In this document: one piece after another, positions 1 through 8,466 of the stretch
Layout of the letters: each line of letters opens with the position of its first letter
Position numbering within the stretch: the stretch's first letter is position 1
DNA from: Halomarina rubra
GTDB taxonomy: Archaea > Halobacteriota > Halobacteria > Halobacteriales > Haloarculaceae
Assembly (NCBI RefSeq): GCF_023699475.1
Contig: NZ_JALXFV010000008.1
Location: 815,818 to 879,817, forward strand
Reading direction: 5' to 3'
Length of the DNA: 64,000 nt
Program-made: the position numbers and the translations under genes
The notes under the pieces: model-generated
What the model was told of the DNA's origin: nothing
What the model saw: the letters and a program-made list of their open reading frames with translations, nothing else
Databases searched by the model: none

Positions 1-575
1 GCGACGCCGTCCGTCGCGGCGTCGACGCCCGCGGTGTAGAACCGGTAGCGCTCGGTGAGGAACGCGGCCCGGTCGGGGTCGGCCAGCGACCCGTCGGTCG
101 GGCCGTACTCCCCGTCGAACGCGAGCGGCGGGGCGTCGCGGTGGGTCCGACGCGAGCGAAACCGGACGCGGGGGCCGTCGCGCGGCCCGTCGTTCGACCC
201 CTCACCCCCTCCGTCGTCGCGCGCGCCGACGTCCCGAATCCGCATCGAGGCGGCGTAGTACGGGAGCCCGAACGCTCGGCGGGCGACGGCGACGCCGAGG
301 CGGTCCCCGGCGTCGAGGTTGAAGAAGTAGATGCCCGGCGTCCCCTCGTGGGTGACGTACGTCCGGAGGTTGAGTTCGCCGAACGAGACCCCGAGCGACG
401 CGGGGACCCCTCGCGGTCGGATGCCCTCCATGCGAAAGCCGACGACGCTCAGCCACGCTCGCCCGTCGTACGTATCGACGTCGAGCCTCGGCGGGAGACG
501 GTGCTCGACGACTGCTGGGTCGACCGGCCAGTGGGCGAACAGCGTGTCGCGCCACGTCATCCTGACGAGCGACAT
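1..575 (-). CDS. DUF2071 (YqjF-like) family protein, 3' end outside window
   Basis: The reading frame is open from an ATG at 573-575 through to base 1, so the C-terminus lies outside the window. At least 191 codons are present. The N-terminus (MSLVRMTWRDTLFAHWPVDP) and the following VEHRLPPRLDVDTYDGRAWL are the typical opening of the DUF2071/YqjF family, an acetoacetate-decarboxylase-like fold of unknown activity. Further on, FFNLDAGDRLGVAVARRAFG and LPYYAA match the family core. An internal ATG six codons in (558-560) is an alternative start. Family membership is clear; the substrate is unknown. Confidence 0.85.
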   Translation of the reverse strand, partial: MSLVRMTWRDTLFAHWPVDPAVVEHRLPPRLDVDTYDGRAWLSVVGFRMEGIRPRGVPASLGVSFGELNLRTYVTHEGTPGIYFFNLDAGDRLGVAVARRAFGLPYYAASMRIRDVGARDDGGGEGSNDGPRDGPRVRFRSRRTHRDAPPLAFDGEYGPTDGSLADPDRAAFLTERYRFYTAGVDAATDGV

Positions 576-649
576 ACCACACCTACGCTCGCCCACGGTT
601 TCGGCGTACCGCTCGCGGCGTTTTTCGAGACGGGACCCCTACGGTGCGT

Positions 650-862
650 ATGGAGGTTCCCGACGACGCCCCCGCCACGTGCCCGGTGTGTGAACGGGCG
701 TACGACTCGGTGTCGGTCCACGACTCGGGGCTGATGGTCAACCTGCTCGACAACACGCTGTACCGACGGGTCTGTTTCGACCCCGTCGAGGGTGCGTGCG
801 TCCAGTTCTACCACCACACTCACGACCAGGTCGCCGGCGGGACTGTCAGCGAGCGCGACTGA
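650..862 (+). CDS. Small conserved haloarchaeal protein with a CPVC motif
   Basis: A 70-residue acidic protein begins MEVPDDAPATCPVCERAYDS. The CPVC pair near residue 12 and a later cysteine (RRVCFD) suggest half of a metal site, but a complete zinc ribbon is not visible. The ATG at 650 is preferred because the family-like sequence starts there; an in-frame GTG at 644 would add two residues. It is divergent from the DUF2071 gene, with a short shared intergenic region. No function can be assigned from sequence. Confidence 0.7.
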   Translation: MEVPDDAPATCPVCERAYDSVSVHDSGLMVNLLDNTLYRRVCFDPVEGACVQFYHHTHDQVAGGTVSERD

Positions 863-923
863 CGGCACGGTTATTCACCTCCGGTCGAACTGTGCCACCA
901 CGGGGCACACCTGGTGACTCACC

Positions 924-1229
924 ATGACCGATCGAGACAGCGACGCGCGGCGACGAACCGAGGGGACGACCACGAAACGCCGCTGGGCGGAGAGCCTCCG
1001 ACCGGTGTTCGCGACCGGACAGGAACTGGCGCACCTCGGGGACGCGACGATGCGAACGGCGATGGCGCAGTACCCACCGGCTCGGAGTGGCCGGGAGGTG
1101 ACGGAGATCGCGCCGTACGGGGCACGCGCCCCCGAGGGCGAGCGAGCTGCAGAGGACGACACGGCGTCGGAAGAGGACGCCTTCGACGACTTCCTCGCGA
1201 CGTTCGAACCGGACCTGCCGACGCCCTGA
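924..1229 (+). CDS. Hypothetical acidic haloarchaeal protein
   Basis: A 101-residue protein with a basic N-terminal third (RRRTEGTTTKRRWAESLRPV) and a strongly acidic C-terminal half (AAEDDTASEEDAFDDFL). There are no membrane segments or cysteines. Codon use is haloarchaeal, with GC-rich third positions. It converges on the aldo/keto reductase gene with an 18-base gap. I do not recognise the family. The charge pattern would fit a small nucleic-acid- or protein-binding factor, but this is only a guess. Confidence 0.6.
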   Translation: MTDRDSDARRRTEGTTTKRRWAESLRPVFATGQELAHLGDATMRTAMAQYPPARSGREVTEIAPYGARAPEGERAAEDDTASEEDAFDDFLATFEPDLPTP

Positions 1230-1247
1230 GCGGCGTGGCGAGGGGGA

Positions 1248-2222
1248 CTACTCGTGACCGGCGACGCGGACCGGTTCGTAGGGCTCTTCGAGGAACTCCA
1301 CGTCCGAGTCCGAGAGGTCGATGTCGAGCGCTTCGACGGCCTCTTCGAGGTGTTCGACGCTCGTCGTCCCGACGATGGGGGCGTCGACCCACTCCTTCGA
1401 GAACAGCCACGCGAGGCCGATCTGGGCCATCGTCGCGTCCTCCTCGGCGGCGAGTTCCTGGACGCGCTCGTTGACCTCCTTGCCCCCGCCCTCGAAGTAC
1501 GGGTGCGACCGTGCGTAGGAGTCCGACTTGCCGCGGGTCGTCGCGTCGAACTCCTCGTGTGGGCGAGCGAGGTAGCCCCGCGCCAGCGGCGACCACGGGA
1601 CGACGCCGACGTTCTCCTGGGCGCAGAACGGGAGCATCTCGCGTTCTTCCTCGCGGTACAACAAGTTGTAGTGGTTCTGCATCGTCGCGAACCGTTCGAG
1701 GTTCTCGAGGTCGCTCGTGTGGAGTGCCTCGGCGAACTGGTAGGTGTGCATCGAACTCGCACCGACGTAGCGCGCCTTCCCCCGCCGGACCGCGTCGTCG
1801 AGCGCGCGCATGGTCTGCTCGATGGGTGTGTCGTAGTCCCAGCGGTGGGTCTGGTAGAGGTCGACACACTCCATCCCCAGCCTGTCGAGCGAGGCGTCGA
1901 GTTGTTGTTCGATGGCCTTCCGCGAGAGGCCCCCCGAGTTGGGGTCGTCGTCGTCCATCTGGAAGAACCCCTTCGTGGCGACGACCTGCTCCTCGCGGCG
2001 GCCCTCCAGCGCCTTCCCGAGGACGCGCTCGGACTCGCCGTTCGAGTACATGTTGGCGGTGTCGAAGAAGTTGATACCGAGGTCGATGGCCCGGTCGACG
2101 AGTTCGAGGCCCGCCTCCTCGTCGAGCACCCAGTCGCGCCAGTCGCTCGTACCGAAGCTCATACAGCCCAGACAGATGCGCGAGACGGTCGTGCCGGTGT
2201 CACCGAGCGTGGTGTACTCCAT
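1248..2222 (-). CDS. Aldo/keto reductase
   Basis: A 324-residue NADPH-dependent aldo/keto reductase, expected to reduce aldehydes or ketones in the cytoplasm. The catalytic tetrad of the family is visible: Asp54 and Tyr59 in FFDTANMYSNGESE, Lys84 in VVATKGF, and His126 in LYQTHRWD. The N-terminal strand (MEYTTLGDTGTTVSRICLGC) is typical of the YajO/Tas-type subfamily. The C-terminal VGTTSVEHLEEAVEALDI is the cofactor-binding segment. Length is normal. The physiological substrate cannot be inferred. Confidence 0.93.
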   Translation of the reverse strand: MEYTTLGDTGTTVSRICLGCMSFGTSDWRDWVLDEEAGLELVDRAIDLGINFFDTANMYSNGESERVLGKALEGRREEQVVATKGFFQMDDDDPNSGGLSRKAIEQQLDASLDRLGMECVDLYQTHRWDYDTPIEQTMRALDDAVRRGKARYVGASSMHTYQFAEALHTSDLENLERFATMQNHYNLLYREEEREMLPFCAQENVGVVPWSPLARGYLARPHEEFDATTRGKSDSYARSHPYFEGGGKEVNERVQELAAEEDATMAQIGLAWLFSKEWVDAPIVGTTSVEHLEEAVEALDIDLSDSDVEFLEEPYEPVRVAGHE

Positions 2223-2334
2223 GAGGGTGGCTCACAGGCCGTCGACATAACTCCCCGGACGGGGGAGACGCCACGGACCGCGGGGACGGGACCGTCGCCC
2301 TCGCCGTGAAGGGGGCCGCCGCCGTACACCGGGT

Positions 2335-2802
2335 ATGACACCCTCGCTGTCGCGGACTCCCGACGGGATGCGCGTCGAAGTCGACCGCGTGGTCGACGCG
2401 CCCGCCGACGTGCTGTGGGGCCTGCTCCGAGACACGACTCGTTGGCCCGACTGGGGGCCGAGCGTCCGCGCCGTCGACTGCGACGTCCGCTACGTCGAGA
2501 CCGGGACGACGGGACGGGTCCAACTCGACGCGCCGGGCGGGCCGTGGGCGCGCTTCCGTGTCACCACCTGCGAGGAGTACCGCTGGACGTGGTCGGTGAG
2601 TCCGCCGCTGACCGACGCGCTGCGGAACGTGCTCGACATCGGACCGACGCTTCCGGCGACGGGTCACCGCGTCGAGTCGCTCGACGGGGAGCGCTGTCGA
2701 GTGGTGTTCGAGATTCCGCCGCTCGCGGCGGGCTACGCGGTGGTGTGTCGGCGAGCGCTGGCGACGCTCGACGAGTTGGCACACGAGCGTATCGAGAAGT
2801 GA
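2335..2802 (+). CDS. SRPBCC (START/Bet v1-like) family protein
   Basis: A 155-residue protein whose N-terminal RVEVDRVVDAPADVLWGLLR and TTRWPDWGPSVRAV are the hallmark helix-grip opening of polyketide cyclase/dehydrase-like SRPBCC proteins, which bind hydrophobic ligands in a deep cavity. The closing helix (ALATLDELAHERIEK) is also typical. It is divergent from the aldo/keto reductase with about 110 bases between the starts. A second SRPBCC gene lies at 5723-6178. The ligand is unknown. Confidence 0.85.
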   Translation: MTPSLSRTPDGMRVEVDRVVDAPADVLWGLLRDTTRWPDWGPSVRAVDCDVRYVETGTTGRVQLDAPGGPWARFRVTTCEEYRWTWSVSPPLTDALRNVLDIGPTLPATGHRVESLDGERCRVVFEIPPLAAGYAVVCRRALATLDELAHERIEK

Positions 2803-2890
2803 CAGCACACTGCACGAGGCGAGCGCGTCCTGCAGGAGCGCGAGAAGGGTGGGCGCGGCGGTTCGTCGACGACGGGGTCCTCCGGTCGGG

Positions 2891-3127
2891 CTACCGGGAG
2901 ACGGAGATGGCGTCGCGTACTCGGCGCAGGTCCTCGCCGATGCCGGCCCCGTCGCACTCGTCGCTCGGGCACTCGTAGTGCCAGCCGTCGCGTGTCGCCC
3001 GTCGCTCCGCGAACCGGTCGCCACACTTCCCGCAGAACAACTGCGCGTCCGAGCAGGTGTCGCGGTGCAGTTCGAGTTCGAGTTTCGACGTGAACGTCCG
3101 CTTGCAGTTCCTGCAGGTGTGGGTCAT
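2891..3127 (-). CDS. Small two-zinc-finger protein
   Basis: A 78-residue protein with two metal-binding knuckles. The first is C2H2-like (Cys5, Cys8, His21, Cys25 in CRNCKRTF...LHRDTC). The second is a ribbon built from Cys32, Cys35 (CGKC), Cys53 and Cys58. Such short zinc-finger proteins are common in haloarchaea and are presumed to bind nucleic acid or protein. It is convergent with the preceding SRPBCC gene. No specific role is assignable. Confidence 0.8.
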   Translation of the reverse strand: MTHTCRNCKRTFTSKLELELHRDTCSDAQLFCGKCGDRFAERRATRDGWHYECPSDECDGAGIGEDLRRVRDAISVSR

Positions 3128-3244
3128 ACGCTTCCCTCATGCCTGCAAAACAATAATATTACCGTCAGTGGCCGTGTGAAGCCTTCACACAGCCAATCGC
3201 GTCACCGCGCGGTACCTCCTCGAACTCCGACGGGACGGGCCCGC

Positions 3245-3703
3245 TCAGAGCGCCGTCATCTCGACGGCGAACGGCCAGGCCCCACCCCCGAGCGCGAGGA
3301 ACGCGAGCGCGCCTCCGACGAGCGCGACGTTCTTCAGGAACTGCGTCATCTCGGTCTGCTGTTGCTCCTCGGGGGCGGCCCAGAAGTCGTGCATCGTCGG
3401 CGTCGAGACGAGCAGGAACACGGCGAGCGCTCCCGCCCCGAGCACCGGGAACGCGCCGGTGACGACGGAGAGCCCACCCAACAGGAGCATCCCACCGGAG
3501 AGCGGGACCATCACCTCGGCCGCCGGGACACCCTTCGCGTCCGCGTAGCCCGCCATCTGGTCACCGTTCAGGAAGTGGTTCAACCCCATGAACGCGAGGA
3601 CACCACCGAACAGGACGCGCGCGACCAGGAAGACGACCTCGGCGGTCGCCGAGTCGAACGTCGCCTGCAGGAGTACCGCTGTCGAACTGACTTCAGGTTG
3701 CAT
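3245..3703 (-). CDS. DoxX family membrane protein
   Basis: A protein of about 152 residues with four predicted transmembrane segments (starting near AEVVFLVARVLFGGVLAFMG and ending GALAFLALGGGAWPF). It carries the DoxX-family features of an early LRV/ARVLFGG helix and an NHFLNGDQM loop. DoxX proteins are small quinone-reactive or redox-associated membrane proteins. The ATG at 3701-3703 is chosen; an in-frame GTG just before it is also possible. Confidence 0.85.
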   Translation of the reverse strand: MQPEVSSTAVLLQATFDSATAEVVFLVARVLFGGVLAFMGLNHFLNGDQMAGYADAKGVPAAEVMVPLSGGMLLLGGLSVVTGAFPVLGAGALAVFLLVSTPTMHDFWAAPEEQQQTEMTQFLKNVALVGGALAFLALGGGAWPFAVEMTAL

Positions 3704-3825
3704 CACGTTACCAGGTACGCGCTGGAACCGACTTATAGTTCAGCGAACCCCGGTGTCAGCGGGTGACGGCAGTGTTACCGGGGAGAACGGGTTCGCGGAC
3801 GAAAGGGGGAGCAGGGAGACGGGAG

Positions 3826-4485
3826 TCAGCGATTGGACATCGGACCGACCAGCAGCGCCTCCTGGACGAGCACCTCCGTCCCCCGTCGGAGCCGTTCGGA
3901 GAGTGCCTGGTGGGAGATGCCCAGTTCGTCGGCCAGTTCGTCGAGGTCCGTCTCACGCGGCACCGAGTAGTAGCCCTGTTCGCAGGCGTTCGTCAGCGCC
4001 TCGTACTGCTCTTTGGTCAGGCCGAACCGGCCCGACGGTTCGCCCTCCATCTCGCGAACGTGCCGAATCTCGAAGGAGAGACCGTGGCTCTCACAGAACT
4101 CGTTGGTCTTCGAGAGCGCCTCGCGGTCGGGGTAGAGGATGCGGAACTCCCACTCGCTGGCGTCGGAGTAGGCGTTCATCACCGTCGCTTCGAGTGTCGT
4201 CACCATCTCCAGGACGAGGCGGACGTGGTCGACCCACACCATCCGGTAGAGCAGTTCCTCGCCGAAGTCCGCGAGCAGTGAGTACTCTCGGACGTCCGGG
4301 TCCTCGTCGAGTGCCGCCTCGAGGTCCTCCCGGGCGACGCTCCGTGCCCAGATGAGCGGCATCACGGCCTCCGTCCCGCTCTCGACGATGCGCTCGCACT
4401 CGAACTCCACCTCCGGAACGGTCGAAATCGTCTGCCGGAGCGCGAACTCGTCGGCAGGTATCGCCGCACGAATCACCGTTGCCAT
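3826..4485 (-). CDS. Bat-type HTH-10 transcriptional regulator
   Basis: A 219-residue protein with the layout of the bacterio-opsin-activator (Bat) family. The N-terminal alpha/beta domain begins MATVIRAAIPADEFALRQTI. The C-terminal HTH-10 domain holds LTKEQYEALTNACEQGYYSV, followed by PRETDLDELADELGISHQAL and SERLRRG. The C-terminal helices resemble a sigma-70 region 4-like HTH and would bind DNA. This is one of three HTH-10 regulators in the window (also 44149-44787 and 45008-45652). The effector and target genes are unknown. Confidence 0.9.
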   Translation of the reverse strand: MATVIRAAIPADEFALRQTISTVPEVEFECERIVESGTEAVMPLIWARSVAREDLEAALDEDPDVREYSLLADFGEELLYRMVWVDHVRLVLEMVTTLEATVMNAYSDASEWEFRILYPDREALSKTNEFCESHGLSFEIRHVREMEGEPSGRFGLTKEQYEALTNACEQGYYSVPRETDLDELADELGISHQALSERLRRGTEVLVQEALLVGPMSNR

Positions 4486-4581
4486 GTCGTTAGCAGTGAT
4501 GCCGGCGGGTGTGATAGTAAAGTTATTCCTCGGCGGCCGACGCCCCGGCAGGCCGGTGACCGAGACCGTCGTCGAGGGCGA

Positions 4582-5616
4582 TCAGTCGTACTGGTCGGGG
4601 TAGGCCGTCGCGAGCAGGTCGGAGTCGGCCAGCAGTCGCTCGCGGACGGGGGCGACGGCGTCGGCGATGTGGTCGGCCGTCGCGTTCTTGAGGTCCTGCG
4701 GGTGGAGGTCCTCGCTGACGAAGTCGGCTTCGAGCGACTCGTAGTCCTCGTAGACGAGGTCGCCACCGAACTTCTCGGGGCGTTCGACCTGGAACGCCTC
4801 GTCCTGCTCTTCGAGTAGCGGGAAGACGAGGTAGCGCGCGTACTCCAGCACGCCGTTGTCCTCGACCTCGCCCATCGGGCAGTACGCCTGCCCTAGTTTC
4901 TCGCGGACCGTCTCGCGGTCGTCGGTCAGGTTCACCTTCGAGGCGGCGTCGCTGGCGGACATCTTCCCGCCGGTCAGCCCCGACAGCAGCGGCGCGAACA
5001 CGCAGACGGGCTTGTCGTAGCCGTAGTCGGGCAGCATCTCGCGGGCGAGCATGTAGATGCCGCGCTGGTCGATGCCGCCGTAGGCGATGTCGGCGTCGAG
5101 CGCGGCGACGTCGAGACTCTGCATCAGCGTGTAGACCAGTCCCCCGAGTTTCGGGTTGTCGGACTGGCGGACGACCTCGCTGCCGGCGCGCGTCGCGCGA
5201 GAGATGGTCGTGTCGGCGAGCATCCGGTAGAGGTCGAGCGTGTAGGGCTGGTCGAGTTCGAACTCGCGACCCTGGACGAACTCGATGTTCTCGGGGTCCG
5301 CGCCGGCCACCTCGACCATCGCCTCGATGGCCTGCTGGTAGTAGTCGGTCCGGGCGTCGAGCAGGTCGAACGGGCTCTTCTCGTCGTCGAGGTGTGCGTG
5401 GAGGTCCGCGACGAGCACCGTCACCTCGACGCCCGCCCGGAGGAAGTCGGCGAGTTTCCGGATGGTCGTGAAGTGACCGATGTGCATCTCGCCGGTCGGC
5501 GCGTAGCCGATGTACGCGCTCGGCGAGTCGCGTTCGAGAACGTCGAGGAGTTCCTCGTCGGTGACGACCTCTTCGGTGTAGCGGGTCATCAGGTCCCGCC
5601 GCTCGGCCGTGTCCAT
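4582..5616 (-). CDS. tyrS: Tyrosyl-tRNA synthetase
   Basis: A 344-residue class I aminoacyl-tRNA synthetase that attaches tyrosine to tRNA-Tyr. The HIGH signature is present exactly (residues 45-48 in APTGEMHIGHF), and the KMSKS signature appears as KMSAS (GGKMSASDAASKV). The YIGYAPTGEMHIGH opening and the YGGIDQRG segment are typical of archaeal/eukaryal TyrRS. Length matches archaeal enzymes, which lack the bacterial S4-like tail. The gene probably has a leaderless transcript, because a CGCTTAAGCG element is centred about 27 bases before the ATG. Confidence 0.96.
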   Translation of the reverse strand: MDTAERRDLMTRYTEEVVTDEELLDVLERDSPSAYIGYAPTGEMHIGHFTTIRKLADFLRAGVEVTVLVADLHAHLDDEKSPFDLLDARTDYYQQAIEAMVEVAGADPENIEFVQGREFELDQPYTLDLYRMLADTTISRATRAGSEVVRQSDNPKLGGLVYTLMQSLDVAALDADIAYGGIDQRGIYMLAREMLPDYGYDKPVCVFAPLLSGLTGGKMSASDAASKVNLTDDRETVREKLGQAYCPMGEVEDNGVLEYARYLVFPLLEEQDEAFQVERPEKFGGDLVYEDYESLEADFVSEDLHPQDLKNATADHIADAVAPVRERLLADSDLLATAYPDQYD

Positions 5617-5637
5617 GCCTCCGCTTTCCGTGTCCCG

Positions 5638-5647
5638 CGCTTAAGCG
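5638..5647 (-). promoter_or_regulatory. TATA-like palindrome CGCTTAAGCG before tyrS
   Basis: A perfect 10-base palindrome with a TTAA core sits about 26-27 bases upstream of the tyrS ATG. That spacing places the transcription start at or next to the start codon (leaderless mRNA). The promoter role is inferred from sequence and spacing only. Confidence 0.5.
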
Positions 5648-5722
5648 ATTCGACATCCGTACTCGCTGGCGGGGCGAGGAGTGCTTTGTCTCGCGCCGTC
5701 GACCGGTCGGTGGGTCGGCCTG

Positions 5723-6178
5723 TCAGTGCGTCGACTCCGGCGAGGGGTCCGGCGTCCGCAGTCGGTCGAGACGTTCCGCGAGCGCCCAGTTCATCGACTC
5801 GTAGGCCGCGGTGTCCTCCTCGCCGGAGACGAACCGCACGAGCAGTCCCGAGAGCCGTTCGTGGTTGACGAGCAGCGTCCGGTCGTCCGCCAGCGGTTCG
5901 AGGTCGAACGTGTGTCGCCCCTCGAACAGCCACGACGGCCCCACCGTGCCCACCCACTGGAGCCGTCGCGGCGCGTCGACCGTCGTCACCGTCGGCCGAA
6001 ACGTCCGGGTCCGGTCGCGCTGGTCGACCGATATCGTCACCCGACTCCCCTCCTGCAGGTCACCGGCCGCCGTCGTGATGTGCGGGTTCCACTCCTCGTA
6101 GGCGTCGAGGTCAGCGAGCACCGACCAGACGGCCGACGGCGGCGCGTCGATGACCGTCTCTGATCGAATCGTCCTCAT
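5723..6178 (-). CDS. SRPBCC family protein
   Basis: A 151-residue helix-grip protein. RTIRSETVIDAPPSAVWSVL and ADLDAYEEWNPHI are the family's N-terminal signature (hydrophobic-ligand-binding SRPBCC/CoxG-like). The central TVTTVDAPRRLQWVGTVGPS and FEGRHTFDLEPL continue the beta sheet. The ATG at 6176-6178 is chosen over the adjacent TTG. It is transcribed in the same direction as tyrS. The ligand is unknown; it is unrelated in detail to the SRPBCC protein at 2335. Confidence 0.87.
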   Translation of the reverse strand: MRTIRSETVIDAPPSAVWSVLADLDAYEEWNPHITTAAGDLQEGSRVTISVDQRDRTRTFRPTVTTVDAPRRLQWVGTVGPSWLFEGRHTFDLEPLADDRTLLVNHERLSGLLVRFVSGEEDTAAYESMNWALAERLDRLRTPDPSPESTH

Positions 6179-6279
6179 CAATGTGTGTGAACTACCCCCA
6201 CGGCCAAGAAGCTGTGTTCAGGATGGCGTGAACCACCGGGGCCACAGACGACAAGCCCCCTCGTCCCGTAGCCCCCGAC

Positions 6280-6735
6280 ATGTACACGGGCAAGACGGAG
6301 AAGCCGTGTTGTCTCTGCGGCGACCGCGACACCGTGACCCGTCTCGACCTCCCACCACGAGCGGTGCGCTCGATGAAGAACTCGGGACCAATCGCGTGGC
6401 GCGACATCGTCGGAGAGGTGTCCATCCACTTCTGTGACTCCGACTGGGACCTCGTCACCGACCTCGTCCTCGACACCGGAATGTCGCCGCTCTCGCGGTG
6501 TAACGTCGCGCGCGCCTCCTTCGACATCCGCGAGGACTTCGAGGCGCTGTTGAACGACGTCCGGGACGAACCCGACCAGACGCCGACCGAACGCCGGATG
6601 CTCGAAGAGGCGACGGAGACCATCGACCGCGTCGAGTCCGAGGGTGTCGAGGCGGTCAACACCCGCGACGCCGTCGAGGCGTACGTCCGCCGCTGGGCGC
6701 TCGAAGACGCCGACCGGATGGCGGCCGACGACTGA
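6280..6735 (+). CDS. Conserved haloarchaeal protein with N-terminal CCLCG zinc-knuckle-like motif
   Basis: A 151-residue protein that opens MYTGKTEKPCCLCGDRD, a Cys-x2-Cys knuckle, with another cysteine in SIHFCDSDWD and one in SRCNVA. These could form one zinc site. The rest is helical and acidic, with AVEAYVRRWALEDADRM at the C-terminus. There are no membrane segments. It stands alone between two minus-strand genes. I recognise it only as a haloarchaeal protein of unknown function. Confidence 0.7.
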   Translation: MYTGKTEKPCCLCGDRDTVTRLDLPPRAVRSMKNSGPIAWRDIVGEVSIHFCDSDWDLVTDLVLDTGMSPLSRCNVARASFDIREDFEALLNDVRDEPDQTPTERRMLEEATETIDRVESEGVEAVNTRDAVEAYVRRWALEDADRMAADD

Positions 6736-6769
6736 GCGAGGTCGGCCCGTCCTCCGAACCGTCACGGGG

Positions 6770-7576
6770 TCAGTACGGTACCGTCGGGAGCGCGTGCCCA
6801 CCGTCGACGACGAAGTAGCTCCCCGTAACGTACGCCGCGGCGGGACTGGCGAGGAACAGCGTCAGCGGAACGCAGTCGGCGGCCTCGCCGAACCGGTCGG
6901 CGGGGATGGTCTCCAGCATCGACGCGGGCAACTCGCCCCCGGCCGCCTCAGCGACGCCCTCGGTCTCGACGATACCCGGTGCGACGGTGTTCGCCCGGAT
7001 GCCGTGGCCCGCCCACTCGTTGGCGACCGTCTGCATCAGGTTGTGGACGCCCGCCTTCCCGGCCCCGGAGTGGGCGTGGTACGGCGCGCCGCCGACGCTG
7101 TTGGTCGCGCCCATCGAGAGAATCGTGCCACCGTCGGTCTCCATCATGTGTTCGCCGACCGCGAGCGTGCAGTACGCCGTCCCGTCGAGGATGGTCCCGA
7201 CGACCGCCCGCCACCCGTTCGGCGAGAGCGACTCGGTGGGACTGAGGAAGTTCGCGCCCGCGTTGTTCACGAGCACGTCGATACCACCCAACTCGGAGAC
7301 GACCGTGTCGCGCATCGCCTCGACGGCGTCGTACTCGCGCACATCGACGGTGGTCGCACACGCCTGCACGCCCCGCTGCTCGATATCGTCGGCGACGGGA
7401 GCGAGGTGCTCCATCGACCGCGAGGCGACGGCCACGTCCGCACCGTGGTCGGCGAACGCCAGCGCGAGTTCTCGGCCGATACCGGTGCCACCGCCCGTAA
7501 TCAGCACGCGCTGGCCCTCGAACAGGTCATCGCGGAACACGTCGGTACTCGCGGGCGTCACGGGCCACTCGCTCAC
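6770..7576 (-). CDS. SDR oxidoreductase, 2,4-dienoyl-CoA-reductase-like
   Basis: A 268-residue short-chain dehydrogenase. The NADP-binding ITGGGTGIGREL motif lies near residue 27, and VLVNNAGANFLSP follows. The C-terminal SYFVVDGGHALP is standard. The catalytic YxxxK is altered: the region reads HSGAGKAGVHNLM, so the residue four before the lysine is Ser instead of Tyr. That pattern is known from dienoyl-CoA reductases (DECR), where the active-site Tyr sits elsewhere. It starts at GTG 7576. A role in unsaturated fatty acid oxidation is plausible but inferred. Confidence 0.87.
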   Translation of the reverse strand: MSEWPVTPASTDVFRDDLFEGQRVLITGGGTGIGRELALAFADHGADVAVASRSMEHLAPVADDIEQRGVQACATTVDVREYDAVEAMRDTVVSELGGIDVLVNNAGANFLSPTESLSPNGWRAVVGTILDGTAYCTLAVGEHMMETDGGTILSMGATNSVGGAPYHAHSGAGKAGVHNLMQTVANEWAGHGIRANTVAPGIVETEGVAEAAGGELPASMLETIPADRFGEAADCVPLTLFLASPAAAYVTGSYFVVDGGHALPTVPY

Positions 7577-7737
7577 CGAGAATCACCCGCGGTCTGTCGC
7601 GTCGGGCGCGTGCCCCCGTCGTCGTCGTGGTGCATGGTGACACGCCCGTGACGCTATCGCTTAACTGTGGGTGTCGAGACGGGTACCCACGTCGGGTCGT
7701 CGAGACGGATTCCCGCGACTGGTCGCCTGTCCCCCGG

Positions 7738-8466
7738 TCAGCCGATGCGCGTCCCGACTCGCTCTTCGCGGACGAACGCGTCGAGACCGTCGAGGTCGAA
7801 GATGGTCGCGGGGACGTCGAGCGCGAGCAGTTCCTCGACCTTCGCGGCCATCCCGCCGGTGACGTCGGTCGACTCGCTCTCGCCGAGTGCGCCCGCGACC
7901 TCGCCGAACGCCCTGATGCGCTCGACGACCTCGTCGTTCTCGTCGTAGACGCCGGGCACCGCAGAGCAGAGGCCGACGCGCTCGGCGTCGAGGCGTTCGG
8001 CGAGTTCGACGACCAACTCGTCACCCGAGAGGATGGTCGCGCCGCGGCCCTCGTGGCCGACGACGTCGCCGTGGAGCACCGGGACGAACCCTTCGCGGAG
8101 CAGCGTCCGGACCTGCCCGGTCGGGAAGACCAGGTCGGCGACGGTGTTGCGAAAGCCCGCCGAGAACGGGTGGACGGGGACGGCTGGGACGTCCTCGGCG
8201 TGGAGCGCGTCCAGCACTTCGCCGTTGAGTCGCGCCATCGCGTCGTGGATGGCGACGACGCCCTCGTACTCCTCGGTGCCCTGCGTCCGGGAGACGTCGT
8301 ACTCGCTGGCGAAGTGGTGGCCGAACGACCCGCCGCCGTGGACGACGATGAGGTCGTCGTCGACGGCCGCCAGCGCTCGGGCCGCCTGCGTCAGCGACGC
8401 CTCGTCGACCGTCTCGGGGGTGTCCTTGTCGGTGATGACGCTCCCGCCGAGTTTGACGATGATCAC
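7738..8466 (-). CDS. ipk: Isopentenyl phosphate kinase
   Basis: A 242-residue amino-acid-kinase-fold enzyme that phosphorylates isopentenyl phosphate to isopentenyl diphosphate. This is the last step of the archaeal mevalonate pathway that feeds membrane lipid synthesis. MIIVKLGGSVITDKDTPETV and DLIVVHGGGSFGHHFASEY carry the conserved Lys, Gly-rich loops and the active-site His. DVTGGMAAKVEEL near the C-terminus is also diagnostic. It starts at GTG 8464-8466, overlapping the mevalonate kinase stop by four bases (GTGA), so the two are co-transcribed and probably translationally coupled. Confidence 0.95.
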   Translation of the reverse strand: MIIVKLGGSVITDKDTPETVDEASLTQAARALAAVDDDLIVVHGGGSFGHHFASEYDVSRTQGTEEYEGVVAIHDAMARLNGEVLDALHAEDVPAVPVHPFSAGFRNTVADLVFPTGQVRTLLREGFVPVLHGDVVGHEGRGATILSGDELVVELAERLDAERVGLCSAVPGVYDENDEVVERIRAFGEVAGALGESESTDVTGGMAAKVEELLALDVPATIFDLDGLDAFVREERVGTRIG

